Shown here piece by piece: positions 1 to 8,900 of a DNA stretch of 9,636 bases. The first letter of the stretch is position 1; each line of letters begins with the position of its first letter. Made by a program: the position numbers and the translations under genes. Under the pieces are notes generated by a model. That model made no database searches. It was not told the origin of the DNA and saw only the letters and a program-made list of their open reading frames with translations. This DNA is from Eubacteriaceae bacterium. GTDB taxonomy: Bacteria; Bacillota; Clostridia; Eubacteriales; Alkalibacteraceae. The stretch spans positions 1 to 9,636 of the forward strand of contig DMAW01000152.1 in assembly GCA_003446375.1 (NCBI GenBank), read 5' to 3'.

Positions 1-66
1 AACCTCATGACCGGGAAGATCCGCGTTAAGGACGTTATATTACCGGAAACAAAGGAGACGATTTAA
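1..66 (+). CDS. hsdS: Type I restriction specificity subunit HsdS, C-terminal end (partial)
   Basis: The first 21 codons are open in frame 1 and end at TAA 64-66. They read NLMTGKIRVKDVILPETKETI. The segment LMTGKIRV is the usual last motif of type I specificity subunits, which often end in L(L/M)TGK(I/V)RV. HsdS recognises the target DNA and bridges two HsdM methylase subunits and HsdR. Only the tail is here, so target-recognition domains cannot be judged. The final A of its stop codon is the first base of the next gene's ATG (TAATG at 64-68), showing tight coupling. The call rests on one short motif plus the downstream hsdR, which makes it reasonably safe. Confidence 0.8.
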   Translation, partial: NLMTGKIRVKDVILPETKETI

Positions 67-1079
67 TGGCTCTGTGGGTAGTACGCGCTGGTAAATACGG
101 CGAACGAGAAGAACAGGCTTTAGAAAAAAATGTTGCTGCTATTGGGTGGGATGAGTTGCCAGACCTATCAGGCATTAAAACTCGGGAGGAACTTTATGAA
201 CTTTTAGAAAAAACTTATCCTGATGTAAAACGTAAGACTTTGTTAAATTGGCAAAGTCAAATTTGGCCATTTATCATGGAAATGCAACAGGGTGACATTA
301 TTGCTTTACCGCTTAAAAACAGATCTGTAATTGTCTTTGGTGAGGTAACAGGCCATTATCAGTATCGTAGTGATTTCGGACCGGGAATGAAACATACCGT
401 ACCTGTAAGATGGTTTAAAGAATTTCCCAGAAGTGTTTTTGACAAAGACATTCTTTATTCTTTGGGAGCTTTTCTGACTGTATTCCGTGTACAGCGGAAT
501 AACGCCGAAGAGCGAATTAGAGCATTATTGTCGGGTAAACAAGTTGATTTCCCAAACGAAGTACAAAAAGCAGAAACAGAATTAGAAGCTCCACTTGACC
601 TTGAACAGTATGCCAATGACCAGATTCGTGACTATATCGCACGAAAATTTAAAGGACATGATTTTGCACGCCTTGTAGGTGCTGTTTTAGAAGCGCAGGG
701 ATACAGAGTACAAATTTCGGCTCCTGGAGCAGATGGTGGTGTAGACATTATTGCAGGATATGGACCCAGGGGGTTTGATAGCCCCAGACTGGTTGTTCAG
801 GTTAAGTCGGGAGATACTCCTGTGGATGTAAAAGTATTAAGAGAACTTCAAGGAGTGATGAAAAACTTCAGAGCTGATCATGGTCTCCTTGTTGCCTGGG
901 GTGGATATAAAAACTCAGTTGCAAAAGAAGCTACTCAGCTATTTTTTGAGATTCGCCTATGGGACTCAAATGACCTTGTGAAAGCCCTACTTGCTAACTA
1001 TGAAAAACTGCCGGAAGCGCTCCAGGCAGAACTTCCTTTAAAGCCCATCTGGATATTAGTTACTGGTGAGGAGGAATAA
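66..1079 (+). CDS. Mrr-family restriction endonuclease with N-terminal PUA/EVE-like domain
   Basis: This 337-residue protein is probably a DNA endonuclease of the Mrr (type IV restriction) class, acting in the cytoplasm. Residues 1 to about 150 start WVVRAGKYGEREE and contain GDIIALPLK (76-84) and VFGEVTGHYQY (90-100). This is the layout of the N-terminal PUA/EVE-like module that precedes many Mrr and McrB-like enzymes and may read modified bases (family knowledge and inference). Residues 197-305 are the Mrr_cat nuclease fold: DFARLVGAVLEAQGY (199-213), then GADGGVDI with Asp227, then VVQVKSG with Gln245 and Lys247. Together they give the D-(Q/E)xK catalytic signature, with Glu209 as a possible extra acid. 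ATG 66 has AAAGGAG at 51-57, eight bases upstream, and overlaps the hsdS stop. Its place between hsdS and hsdR argues that it is a built-in accessory of this type I system. The exact substrate is not evident from sequence. Confidence 0.9.
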   Translation: MALWVVRAGKYGEREEQALEKNVAAIGWDELPDLSGIKTREELYELLEKTYPDVKRKTLLNWQSQIWPFIMEMQQGDIIALPLKNRSVIVFGEVTGHYQYRSDFGPGMKHTVPVRWFKEFPRSVFDKDILYSLGAFLTVFRVQRNNAEERIRALLSGKQVDFPNEVQKAETELEAPLDLEQYANDQIRDYIARKFKGHDFARLVGAVLEAQGYRVQISAPGADGGVDIIAGYGPRGFDSPRLVVQVKSGDTPVDVKVLRELQGVMKNFRADHGLLVAWGGYKNSVAKEATQLFFEIRLWDSNDLVKALLANYEKLPEALQAELPLKPIWILVTGEEE

Positions 1080-1081
1080 AT

Positions 1082-3967
1082 ATGGTTTTGGGTGGTGAAC
1101 GATCTTCTGTACAAAACCCTCTTATTCGTTATGCTGTTGAAGCAGGATGGACATATCTTTCACCAGAAGAAGCCCTGCGCTTGCGTCGAGGTGAGTCAGG
1201 CATTGTTCTTTACGAAGTGCTAGTTCAACAGCTCCAGCGCCTTAATCCTGGCATTGTGGATTATCTCAAGGCTGAAGAAATTGTCCGCAAATTATTATCA
1301 GTACCTTCCAACATTGAAGGTAACCTGCAAGTATGGGAGCATCTTAAAGGAATAAAAACTGTTTTTATAGAAACAGAACGCCGTGAACGCAATGTCAATT
1401 TTCTCAATCCAGCCATCCCTGAACTTAATACTTTTCATATCACAGAAGAATTGCGTTTTACAGGTGGGGCAAAGCCTATTCGGGCTGATGTAGTATTCTT
1501 CGTAAATGGTATTCCTGTAATTGTGGTTGAGACTAAAGCAACAACTCACATAGAAGGGATTGCTGAAGCACTTGATCAAATCCGTCGCTATCATTATGAG
1601 GGTGCAGAGCTACTTGCTGTCATGCAGCTTTATTCTCTGACACACCTTCTTAAATTTTACTATGGTGCTACGTGGAATATGGCACGGAAAAATCTCTACA
1701 ACTGGCGGGACGAGCAAGCCGGTGATTTTGAAACACTGGTTAAAACATTTTTTGCACCGCGCCGCATATTGCGAATATTAACCGACTTTATTCTGTTTAC
1801 CCGAAAAGATGGTGAACTTTCCAAGGTAGTACTGCGTCCGCATCAAATTCGAGCTGCAGAGAAAATCATACAAAGAGCAAAAGATCCAACTAAAAAACGC
1901 GGGCTGATTTGGCATACCCAGGGGTCGGGGAAAACATATACTATGATTACAGTAGCTAAGCGTCTCATCGATGAACCCGCTTTTAATAATCCTACAGTTC
2001 TTATGCTGGTTGACCGCAACGAACTGGAACAGCAGCTTTTTGATAATCTAAAATCTGTTGGATTCACACGCATGGAAATAGCGAGAAGCAAAAAGCATCT
2101 CGCAGAACTTTTAAAAAATGATTACCGAGGACTCATTGTTTCCATGATTCATAAATTTGATGATATACCTTCAAATATTAACCTTAGGGAAAATATTTTT
2201 GTGTTGGTGGATGAAGCTCATCGAAGCACTGGAGGCAAACTGGGCAACTACCTTATGGGCGCATTACCTAATGCTACTTATTTAGGTTTTACAGGAACTC
2301 CTATTGACCGCACAGCCCATGGCAAAGGTACTTTTAAAGTATTTGGTGTAGATGATCCGAAAGGGTATCTTGATAAATACTCCATACGTGAATCCATTGA
2401 GGATGGCACAACAGTCCCATTGCACTACTCTCTTGCACCTAATGAGTTACGAGTTGATAGAGAAACATTAGAAAAAGAGTTTCTAGACCTTGTTGAGCTT
2501 GAAGGGGTAAGCGATGTAGAGGAATTGGATCATGTTTTAGAGAAAGCCGTAACACTTAAAAACATGCTAAAAAATCGAAGTCGAATAAATAAAGTAGTTG
2601 AATTTGTTGCCAACCATTTTCGTGAGGTAATAGAACCAATGGGCTACAAAGCTTTTTTAGTAGCGGTTGACCGCGAAGCATGTGCACTTTATAAAGAAGC
2701 CTTAGACCAATATTTGCCTCCAGAATATTCCGCAGTAGTAATAAGTCCTGGACATAATGATCCAGCTAATCTTTCGCGTTACCATCTTTCTAAAGAACAG
2801 GAAGAACAGCTGCGAAAAGACTTTCGCAGCCCAGATAAATTACCCAAAATACTCATTGTTACAGAAAAACTACTGACAGGTTTTGATGCTCCTATACTTT
2901 ACTGCATGTATCTTGACAAACCAATGAGGGATCACGTACTTCTGCAGGCTATCGCAAGGGTTAATCGTCCTTATGAAGATGAGAAAGGTCGCCGAAAACC
3001 TGCTGGTTTTGTGCTGGACTTTGTAGGTATTTTTGAAAATCTCGAAAAAGCACTTGCTTTTGACTCAAAGGATGTTCAAGGTGTTGTGGAAGGTATTGAT
3101 GTCCTTAAAGAAAGATTTGAAAACTTAATGACAGAAGGACGTGAAAAATATCTTCAATTGATTAATAATAAAAGTGCAGATAAGGCAGTAGAGGCAGTTT
3201 TAGAACATTTTCGTGATAAAGAGGTGCGTCATGAGTTCTATCAATATTTCCATGAACTTCAGGATATTTATGAAATTCTTTCGCCTGATCTATTTTTACG
3301 CCCTTTTATAACTGATTACGAAGAATTGGGACGTATGTATAGATTGTTGCGTTCCAACTATGAACCTGGTACCCCTCTAGATAGGGAATTTTTACGAAAA
3401 ACTGCTCAACTCGTACAAGAGTATACTGAAACAGGTATCATCCAAGAGCCAAATGCTTTTTATAAACTTGATGAAAAAACTTTCATAAAAATTATAAATG
3501 AAGACAAACCAGATATTGTAAAAATATTTAATTTACTAAAAGCAATCCGCGATTTAGTAGAAGAGGAAGGACTACATTCACCTTATTTACGTCCTATTGG
3601 CGAACGTGCTGAAGAAATTGCCCGCAGTTTTGAAGAAAGGCAGACAACTACCCAGGAAGCTCTCAAACAATTAGAAATAACCATCCAGGAAGGCCTAAAA
3701 GGCAGGAAAGCTCAGGATGAATCAAATATGTCGCCGGAGGAATTTGCCATATTTTGGCTTTTAAAACGTGAAGGAATTTCGAAGGCTGAAACTGCTGCAC
3801 AAAAAATAGCTAGCATCTTTAAGGAATACCCTTACTGGGAACAAAATAGCGAACAAGAACGAAATTTAAATATAGCCATTGTTAAAGTATTATTGAAATC
3901 AGGAATTGAAGAAGCACTTGATTTCACAGAACGTATTACAAAAATGTTAAGGAGGCAATCAACATGA
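1082..3967 (+). CDS. hsdR: Type I restriction endonuclease, motor subunit R (HsdR)
   Basis: This 961-residue protein is the ATP-dependent translocase and nuclease of a type I RM complex. It works with HsdM and HsdS to reel in and cut DNA lacking the host methylation. The N-terminal HSDR_N nuclease domain has RADVVFF (Asp136) and VVETKA (Glu150, Lys152), the PD-ExK type site. The SF2 helicase core follows: LRPHQ (251-255), Walker A TQGSGKT (279-285), DEAH (377-380), FTGTP (403-407), motif V region TEKLLTGFDAP (594-604) and motif VI QAIARVNRPY (622-631). Residues from about 660 form the helical C-terminal assembly region. No catalytic residue is missing and the length is in the usual range. GAGGAGG at 1068-1074, inside the previous gene's last codons, is the ribosome site for ATG 1082. 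The stop overlaps the next ATG (ATGA 3964-3967). Confidence 0.97.
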   Translation: MVLGGERSSVQNPLIRYAVEAGWTYLSPEEALRLRRGESGIVLYEVLVQQLQRLNPGIVDYLKAEEIVRKLLSVPSNIEGNLQVWEHLKGIKTVFIETERRERNVNFLNPAIPELNTFHITEELRFTGGAKPIRADVVFFVNGIPVIVVETKATTHIEGIAEALDQIRRYHYEGAELLAVMQLYSLTHLLKFYYGATWNMARKNLYNWRDEQAGDFETLVKTFFAPRRILRILTDFILFTRKDGELSKVVLRPHQIRAAEKIIQRAKDPTKKRGLIWHTQGSGKTYTMITVAKRLIDEPAFNNPTVLMLVDRNELEQQLFDNLKSVGFTRMEIARSKKHLAELLKNDYRGLIVSMIHKFDDIPSNINLRENIFVLVDEAHRSTGGKLGNYLMGALPNATYLGFTGTPIDRTAHGKGTFKVFGVDDPKGYLDKYSIRESIEDGTTVPLHYSLAPNELRVDRETLEKEFLDLVELEGVSDVEELDHVLEKAVTLKNMLKNRSRINKVVEFVANHFREVIEPMGYKAFLVAVDREACALYKEALDQYLPPEYSAVVISPGHNDPANLSRYHLSKEQEEQLRKDFRSPDKLPKILIVTEKLLTGFDAPILYCMYLDKPMRDHVLLQAIARVNRPYEDEKGRRKPAGFVLDFVGIFENLEKALAFDSKDVQGVVEGIDVLKERFENLMTEGREKYLQLINNKSADKAVEAVLEHFRDKEVRHEFYQYFHELQDIYEILSPDLFLRPFITDYEELGRMYRLLRSNYEPGTPLDREFLRKTAQLVQEYTETGIIQEPNAFYKLDEKTFIKIINEDKPDIVKIFNLLKAIRDLVEEEGLHSPYLRPIGERAEEIARSFEERQTTTQEALKQLEITIQEGLKGRKAQDESNMSPEEFAIFWLLKREGISKAETAAQKIASIFKEYPYWEQNSEQERNLNIAIVKVLLKSGIEEALDFTERITKMLRRQST

Positions 3968-4281
3968 AAAAAGGTGCTGTTTCTGAATGGGTACCACTTG
4001 AAGAAATAGTTCCTGCAGATGTTTTTAAATCGGAAGTAATGATTTGGGCTCGTCGTATAGGAGTAATGCCAAAAGAAATCCATATTTGTCCTATGAAAAG
4101 AAAATGGGCTAGCTGTTCTTCATCAGGACGTTTGACTTTTAATACTGAACTTTTACATCAATCTGCGGACTTCCGCGCTGAAGTGATAGTGCATGAACTT
4201 TTACATTTAAAAATTCCAAATCATGGGCCACTATTTAGAGCATTAACTAGAGCTTATCTTGCCAGGTGGAGAAATAGATAA
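3964..4281 (+). CDS. Short YgjP/WSS-type (DUF45) zinc metallopeptidase
   Basis: The 105-residue product is a small version of the YgjP-like metallopeptidase domain. It has KRKWASCSSSGRLTFN (45-60), which matches the family's R-WGSC-S-G-L-N strand. It then has VIVHELLHL (74-82), containing the zinc motif HExxH (His77, Glu78, His81), and NHGPLF (86-91), where His87 would be the third ligand. Full-length YgjP proteins are about twice as long, and the N-terminal strands are mostly absent here. Short forms like this are known next to type I RM genes. Its role is not established; processing of HsdR or another subunit is a guess from context. AAGGAGG at 3949-3955 and the ATGA overlap with hsdR fix the start at 3964. 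It appears to be the last gene of the operon, but I see no convincing terminator after it. Confidence 0.88.
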   Translation: MKKGAVSEWVPLEEIVPADVFKSEVMIWARRIGVMPKEIHICPMKRKWASCSSSGRLTFNTELLHQSADFRAEVIVHELLHLKIPNHGPLFRALTRAYLARWRNR

Positions 4282-4342
4282 GATTCACTCAAAATTATTG
4301 GTAAAGGAAACAGGAGAAGAAAGTCTATTTCCTCTTTCATCA

Positions 4343-4417
4343 ATGCATACTAAATTCAAAGTTTTCTATGAAGGCTAGAAAGAATATGAATTTTCTGAAA
4401 CAACGGAAGGAAGATGA
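4343..4417 (+). pseudogene. Possible broken small reading frame
   Basis: From ATG 4343 the frame reads MHTKFKVFYEG, hits TAG at 4376-4378, then continues KEYEFSETTEGR to TGA 4415-4417. The residues on both sides of the stop look like one amphipathic beta-strand pair, of the kind that starts HicB-like or DUF1902-like small proteins. That family link is only a visual impression. There is no ribosome binding site before the ATG. I read it as a possible decayed antitoxin-like or cassette gene lying directly before the attC-like palindrome. It could equally be chance. Confidence 0.2.
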
Positions 4418-4425
4418 AAGTTGCT

Positions 4426-4516
4426 GCCGATAACAGCAGGCAAATGGTTCCGCTTCACTCTACCCAAATTAGCTCGCCTTTGTTTGCCAACTTCGTATGT
4501 CCACGAGACGTTAGGC
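4426..4516 (+). other. attC-like imperfect palindromic element
   Basis: The 3' edge is GTTAGGC (4510-4516), which matches the integron attC core GTTRRRY exactly. The 5' edge GCC-GA-TAAC (4426-4434) is its inverse with two extra bases, so GCC pairs with GGC and TAAC with GTTA across about 75 bp. Inside are GGCAAA (4439-4444) paired with TTTGCC (4483-4488), and TCGT (4493-4496) paired with ACGA (4503-4506). A small hairpin TGCTG/CAGCA sits at 4422-4438. Such nested arms are typical of attC sites, but the 5' core matches the RYYYAAC consensus poorly and no integrase gene is in view. A dispersed palindromic repeat or a structured leader of the downstream gene are alternatives. Only one copy is present in this window. 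Confidence 0.35.
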
Positions 4517-4559
4517 GATATTTTGCTTGGTACTTTAAAACAAAAAGGGAGAGTAAATA

Positions 4560-5552
4560 ATGGCTGAAATTATTAACCCTGGATCCAAAAAAGAAGATTT
4601 CAGCATGGAGATTTATCGTCTACTTTTATTCTACAGGCAGTTGAATCAACTTCTTGAGATTTATTTTAGTGGATATTTAATGATATTCAACGATGAAATT
4701 AACAGAAATTATATACGGCTTTGTACCAGGATCAAAGAAATCCTTGAAAAACCAGGCTTTGAAGATTTAGCTCAATACGAGTGGCAACCTTTTGATAATC
4801 TGAGAGTTATTGCCCCTGATACCGCTGACATTGAGTGGGAATATATAGGGAAGCAGATTTGTGGTAACTTTATGAGTGCTATAGAAGAGCTTTTCCTTAA
4901 GGGCGGAGAGAAGACATATACTCTAAGTAGCGAAGATCAACAGATGCTAAATTACATTCAAACCTATTTAAAAGAATATCGCAGCTACAAAAAAGATTAC
5001 GAAGAGAAGTGGTTGAAAAAACTCGAGGAAAAGGAAAGAAGCTGGGAAAAGAAGAAAGAAGAAGCTCAAATAGAAATACCACAATTTGATTTCAAATTTA
5101 TTAGGGACGAAGAGCTTAAAAACCTGCTTATCAGGGATGGGGAAGAAGCTCAGAGAGCGTTCCAGAATAAATTGTATAAATCAACAGTTTTAGTCTGTGG
5201 AACAATTCTCGAATCCTTGCTAATTGATGCTTTATCTCGCGTCGAGAGGGAGGCAAAGTTTAATTATTGTCAGAAATATCTTAAAAGCAAAGACAAAGTA
5301 AATAAGTCTCCAGAAATAGAAAATTGGAAAATGTATCAACTCATTGATATAGCGAAGGAACAAGGTATTCTTGGTGCTGATGCAGCTAAACTGTCTAATA
5401 TTGTGAGAAATTACCGCAATTTAGTACATCTATTTGCACAAAAAAGAGACCAATTACAGATAGATTCTCGCGTAGCATTTATTGTAATTCACCTCCTGGC
5501 TATTGCTTATTATGATAATCTTAGGTGGCATGAGAAAATGAAAGATGAGTGA
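4560..5552 (+). CDS. Uncharacterised protein with coiled coil and HEPN-like C-terminal domain
   Basis: I do not recognise this 330-residue protein by name. It has no signal peptide or membrane segment. Residues 12-115 are mostly helical, with aromatic residues (FYRQLNQLLEIYF). Residues 135-170 are a strongly charged coiled coil rich in Lys and Glu. Residues 185-320 look like an all-helical HEPN/DUF4145-like domain: EEAQRAFQNKLYKS, then ILESLLIDAL (216-225) with Glu218, then IVRNYRNLVH (281-290). The last stretch contains Arg283-x6-His290, fitting the HEPN RNase motif Rx4-6H. Many HEPN proteins are RNases in toxin-antitoxin or phage-defence systems, so such a role is plausible but inferred. 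AAGGGAGAG at 4545-4553 supports ATG 4560. It starts 43 bp after the attC-like element, stands alone, and is more A/T-rich than the RM operon. Confidence 0.8.
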   Translation: MAEIINPGSKKEDFSMEIYRLLLFYRQLNQLLEIYFSGYLMIFNDEINRNYIRLCTRIKEILEKPGFEDLAQYEWQPFDNLRVIAPDTADIEWEYIGKQICGNFMSAIEELFLKGGEKTYTLSSEDQQMLNYIQTYLKEYRSYKKDYEEKWLKKLEEKERSWEKKKEEAQIEIPQFDFKFIRDEELKNLLIRDGEEAQRAFQNKLYKSTVLVCGTILESLLIDALSRVEREAKFNYCQKYLKSKDKVNKSPEIENWKMYQLIDIAKEQGILGADAAKLSNIVRNYRNLVHLFAQKRDQLQIDSRVAFIVIHLLAIAYYDNLRWHEKMKDE

Positions 5553-5647
5553 GAAGCGCTGACAAAGGCAGTCGCGTGGCACGATTTTTCGGAGATTGTC
5601 CAAAATGGAGGATCCTAAATGGGAATTTTAAGCCTACGGAAGTTTAA

Positions 5648-5794
5648 AATTTTCTAAAGGGGAAAATAAAAAAATTAGTTACTCAAACAGAAGAATTAGA
5701 ATATGGGTCTCTCATCAGGAACACCTTATCCAGACTGCCGTTGGTCGGATTCTTGCAATTCTATAGTCAGGATGACTTAAGTAGACTTCGTTGA
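5648..5794 (+). pseudogene. Possible remnant of a decayed gene
   Basis: A frame open between stops reads, in part, KKLVTQTEELEYGSLIRN followed by TLSRLPLVGFLQFYSQDD, and ends at TGA 5792-5794. The next frame picks up as VDFVDKILLLTQFDGYPE just after TAA 5778-5780, so a single frameshift near 5770-5780 would join them into one C-terminal fragment. The composition resembles real protein, but there is no usable start codon and no family I recognise. The overlapping +1 frame is also open, which weakens the case. Confidence 0.2.
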
Positions 5795-5899
5795 TAAAAT
5801 CCTCCTACTTACTCAATTCGATGGTTATCCTGAGAAATCTGAAAAACAAGTCAAAGTCAAAAAATAAGACCCGATGGTGTATAAGCTTTATGGTTGACC

Positions 5900-5907
5900 A
5901 AGGAGGG
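5900..5907 (+). promoter_or_regulatory. Ribosome binding site that fixes the start at GTG 5918
   Basis: AAGGAGGG is a near-perfect Shine-Dalgarno sequence ten bases before an in-frame GTG at 5918. The longer in-frame candidate, TTG 5894, lies upstream of this site and has no purine-rich sequence of its own. ATG 5927 is 19 bases away, too far. GTG 5918 is therefore the best start of the large membrane protein. Confidence 0.75.
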
Positions 5908-5917
5908 AACAAAAATT

Positions 5918-8900
5918 GTGCTGGGGATGAAGGTGATTAATAAATTAGTTAAAAAATGGAAAAATATATTACCACCAAAAAGTCGAAGTCGATTTTTAAC
6001 ATGGCGTATTACAGAAGAAAAAAATAAACTTTGCCCTTCAAAGAAAAGATCTCTTTTAAATCAGCTTTATTTCCCTTCCTCAAAGTCTATTCTTTTTATT
6101 GTTGTTCCTTTTTTACTGTTGTTTTTGCTTTCTCATTTTCTTCCGGTTCAATACTTGCCTTTTATTAGTAGCAATCATTATCAAAATTTAATTACAATAC
6201 ATGCAGGAATCGCCACGGTTATCTTTGGGATATTGATTTTTGTTGCAGAAAGTGGAAGAGACGATAAAACAAAGGAGAAAATCCGTGTCCTTTTAAAAGA
6301 GAGCTTTATATTTCCTTTAGCAGTAGCTGAAATTTTGGCTTTCTTCATCTTTATTTGGGGTGATGTCAATTTCTTAAGTGTCATACCTATTGTGATAGTT
6401 GGTTTACTTACAATTAGGTCTTTATATAAAACAACTACTGTGCTTTTGAGTAAACATCGTTTTAACCAGAAAAGAGCTGAATTGTTAAAAGAACTATTAC
6501 AGAAAAGCATTGATTTAGCTATTGATGAAAGAATTGGCAATAACATATTGTTATCCTTCCTAGATGGGAAAGAAATAAAGTTAAAGTTTAAGCCTTTCTC
6601 AATTGATGATCAATCAAAATACTACTGTTTCAATGCAGAGAAGATTGGGATTGTTTCTGATATTGATTTAGAAGCCTTAAAAAAATTTGCTGAGATTATA
6701 GAGCAGGAAGCAAACCGAAAGGGATACTCCTTTGATGGAGGGGAGATAGTTGAACTAGATCTAAAAGAGAAAACTAAGGCGGACTCGGAGATAAAAGCAA
6801 CTCAAAAAGCTAAATCTCAAAAGTTACTTCAAAATGATCGGCGTTATCTTATGAAAAAATTTCATGATACTTTAAAAGAAGAAAATAAAACACTTATCTG
6901 TGTTGATAAAAAACTCCTTGATGGGAGTAAAAGAATTGATGAACTAGAAGGCCTTGTAAAGAAAGCTTTTGTTATCAAACCGATAGATAGTTTCACGAAA
7001 GAAGTACGAAGTGAAATTTCTGGGCTTAAAGATCAATTTATTACCGCTATACTCAATGGGCATTTGGGTGAAATTGAAGAACTTTCCGATATTTATTTAG
7101 AACTTGCTAAGGGTTTTTTAGGATGCATTACGGAGTGTAGTGGAGGCTATTCTTTTGAGGGTGCTCGTAAGGAACTCCGTTTTCCTTGGGGCGGATGGGA
7201 GGAAGTGGGTTGGCTTTCTTCTGACATTCGAGATATTTTTGAAAAAGCTATGCAAAGTCGTGACCAGGAAGTAATTAGAAAGGTTGCTTATTTACCTATA
7301 GCAATTGCAGTGCGCGCTATTGAAAGTTATGACCATTATCTGTTTCAAGAATTTATAAATTTTGCCGTGTTGATGTATATTAATTCAAAAGAAATAACCG
7401 AAAATAACAGATCTTTAAAAGATTTTCTTGTGGATCGGTCTTGGCGTTGGCTTAAAGAAATTTTACTATTTTATATTGAGCCGAAATTAAGAAAAGAGGA
7501 ATTAGATGAGGAAAAATTGAAGAGGTTAAAAGATTTTGGTATCTACTTATTTATAGTTTTTCAAAGGCTACTTAAAACAGCATTTGAAAACAGAGACCTT
7601 GATAGTTTTAAAAAGTTTATAGAGGGAGTACACGAGTTATTTAGCAATTTTCATCCCAGTGTATCACTAGAGAATACATATAGTATAAAGAAGAAAGATA
7701 TTAAAAAAGAAATAACAATGAGGAGAAATCAGATGTTCTTTGGGTTGGCCAGTTGGATACTTGACCAACTTTTGAAAAATAAAACAGAACAAAAGGTTTT
7801 GGAATTCTACCAAACTATTCAAAAGTTTCTCCCATCTGATATAGAAGAATTTACAAATCTGTTTATAGAGTCATATACGTTTGAGACCGAGGATTTCTGG
7901 AGTTGGGATATGTGGGAGTTGGAGGGACGAGAGGAAGGAGTAATGCATGCTATTCAGTTTTCAGAAAAATTAGAAAAACTTTATATTGTTAAATCACTCT
8001 CCTTGTTAGCCAATAGATCTGATGAAGAAATCCTAAAAATAGAGTTACCTTACAATAGAACTTTTGCCGAGCTATGCAGTGAAAATGGAGATTTAATAAA
8101 TGTTTTAGATGATATAAAAAGAAATGTTAACGACTGGAAAATGGTTTTATCCGATAGCGCAATAAAGAAAATTGACGTCTTTAAGAACCTGCTTTTTGAG
8201 ACAAGAAAGAAGCAGGAACAAGAAGAATTAAAGGAAAAAATAAGGCGGAAAATTTCACAGAAAAAAATTGAGAAATTTAAAGAAGATGTGCTTAAGGGAT
8301 TTTATGAAAACGCTGTTTTGAGAGATATTTTTCGACATTATAGTCTTCTAGAAAAGGTTCTTGATGCATCAACAAAAGGCGAAAAAGCTCGATTTGGTAT
8401 CAATACTGTTGCGGACAAAGCAATGTTTTTTGAAGATTGGTATATATTTTTTGACAACCCGGGGATTGAATTCGGACGTGGTATTGCTGCTGGAGAGGAT
8501 TTACACCTCTTTAATGAAATAGTAAGAGATTGCAAAGAAGTTTTAAGGGAAGATTTTGATAAGGCGCTTCTTCAATCTAAAAATTTAGAAGATATCATAA
8601 TACTTGTACCAAATACGGCTGTGTGGTATATCTTAAAAGAGTTTAAAAATTTCAAACCTTACTGGTATGAAGATGCTGATAAACTTGAAGTAAAAGGTTT
8701 TAGCGGCTGGTATGATTTTAACGGTCAATCAATTCCTGTGTTCGAAACATATCTCCGCCAAGTGGATAACCAGATTTTAATTTTAGACAAAACAAAGCTT
8801 GGAAAGATTATTCAGCTTTCGCCGCTTAATGAGGGAGAAGAGGAAAAACTTATTGAAGATATTTTCTATATGGATATCCAGGCGTTTTCAGAAAACGAGG

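Larger units (their letters stand above)
5553..5917 (+). other. Non-coding or decayed spacer between the 330-residue gene and the large membrane protein gene
   Basis: No intact gene, tRNA or clear Rho-independent terminator is visible in these 365 bases. Three short open stretches give protein-like text without a proper start: GTG 5549 to TAA 5647 (32 codons, including ARFFGDCPKWRILNG), 5648-5794, and a run ending KSEKQVKVKK at a stop near 5868. A TATAAG hexamer at 5880-5885 lies 15 bp before the ribosome site of the next gene and could be a -10 box, but the matching -35 (TCAAAA, 5857-5862) is weak. Confidence 0.4.

Noticed and set aside
1298..1594. Minus-strand open frame inside hsdR
   Set aside because: It lies fully within a certain gene, has Cys/Phe/Tyr-rich text typical of antisense reading and matches no family I recognise. 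The same applies to the other minus-strand frames at 1843-2091, 3832-4083, 4897-5082, 6181-6546 and 8338-8535.
4302..4333. Inverted repeat AGGAAA/TTTCCT after the metallopeptidase gene as a terminator
   Set aside because: The stem is short and A/T-rich, the loop is long and no T-run follows it.
5894..5917. Longer start at TTG 5894 for the large membrane protein
   Set aside because: No ribosome site precedes it, while a near-perfect AAGGAGGG at 5900-5907 lies downstream and is correctly spaced for GTG 5918.
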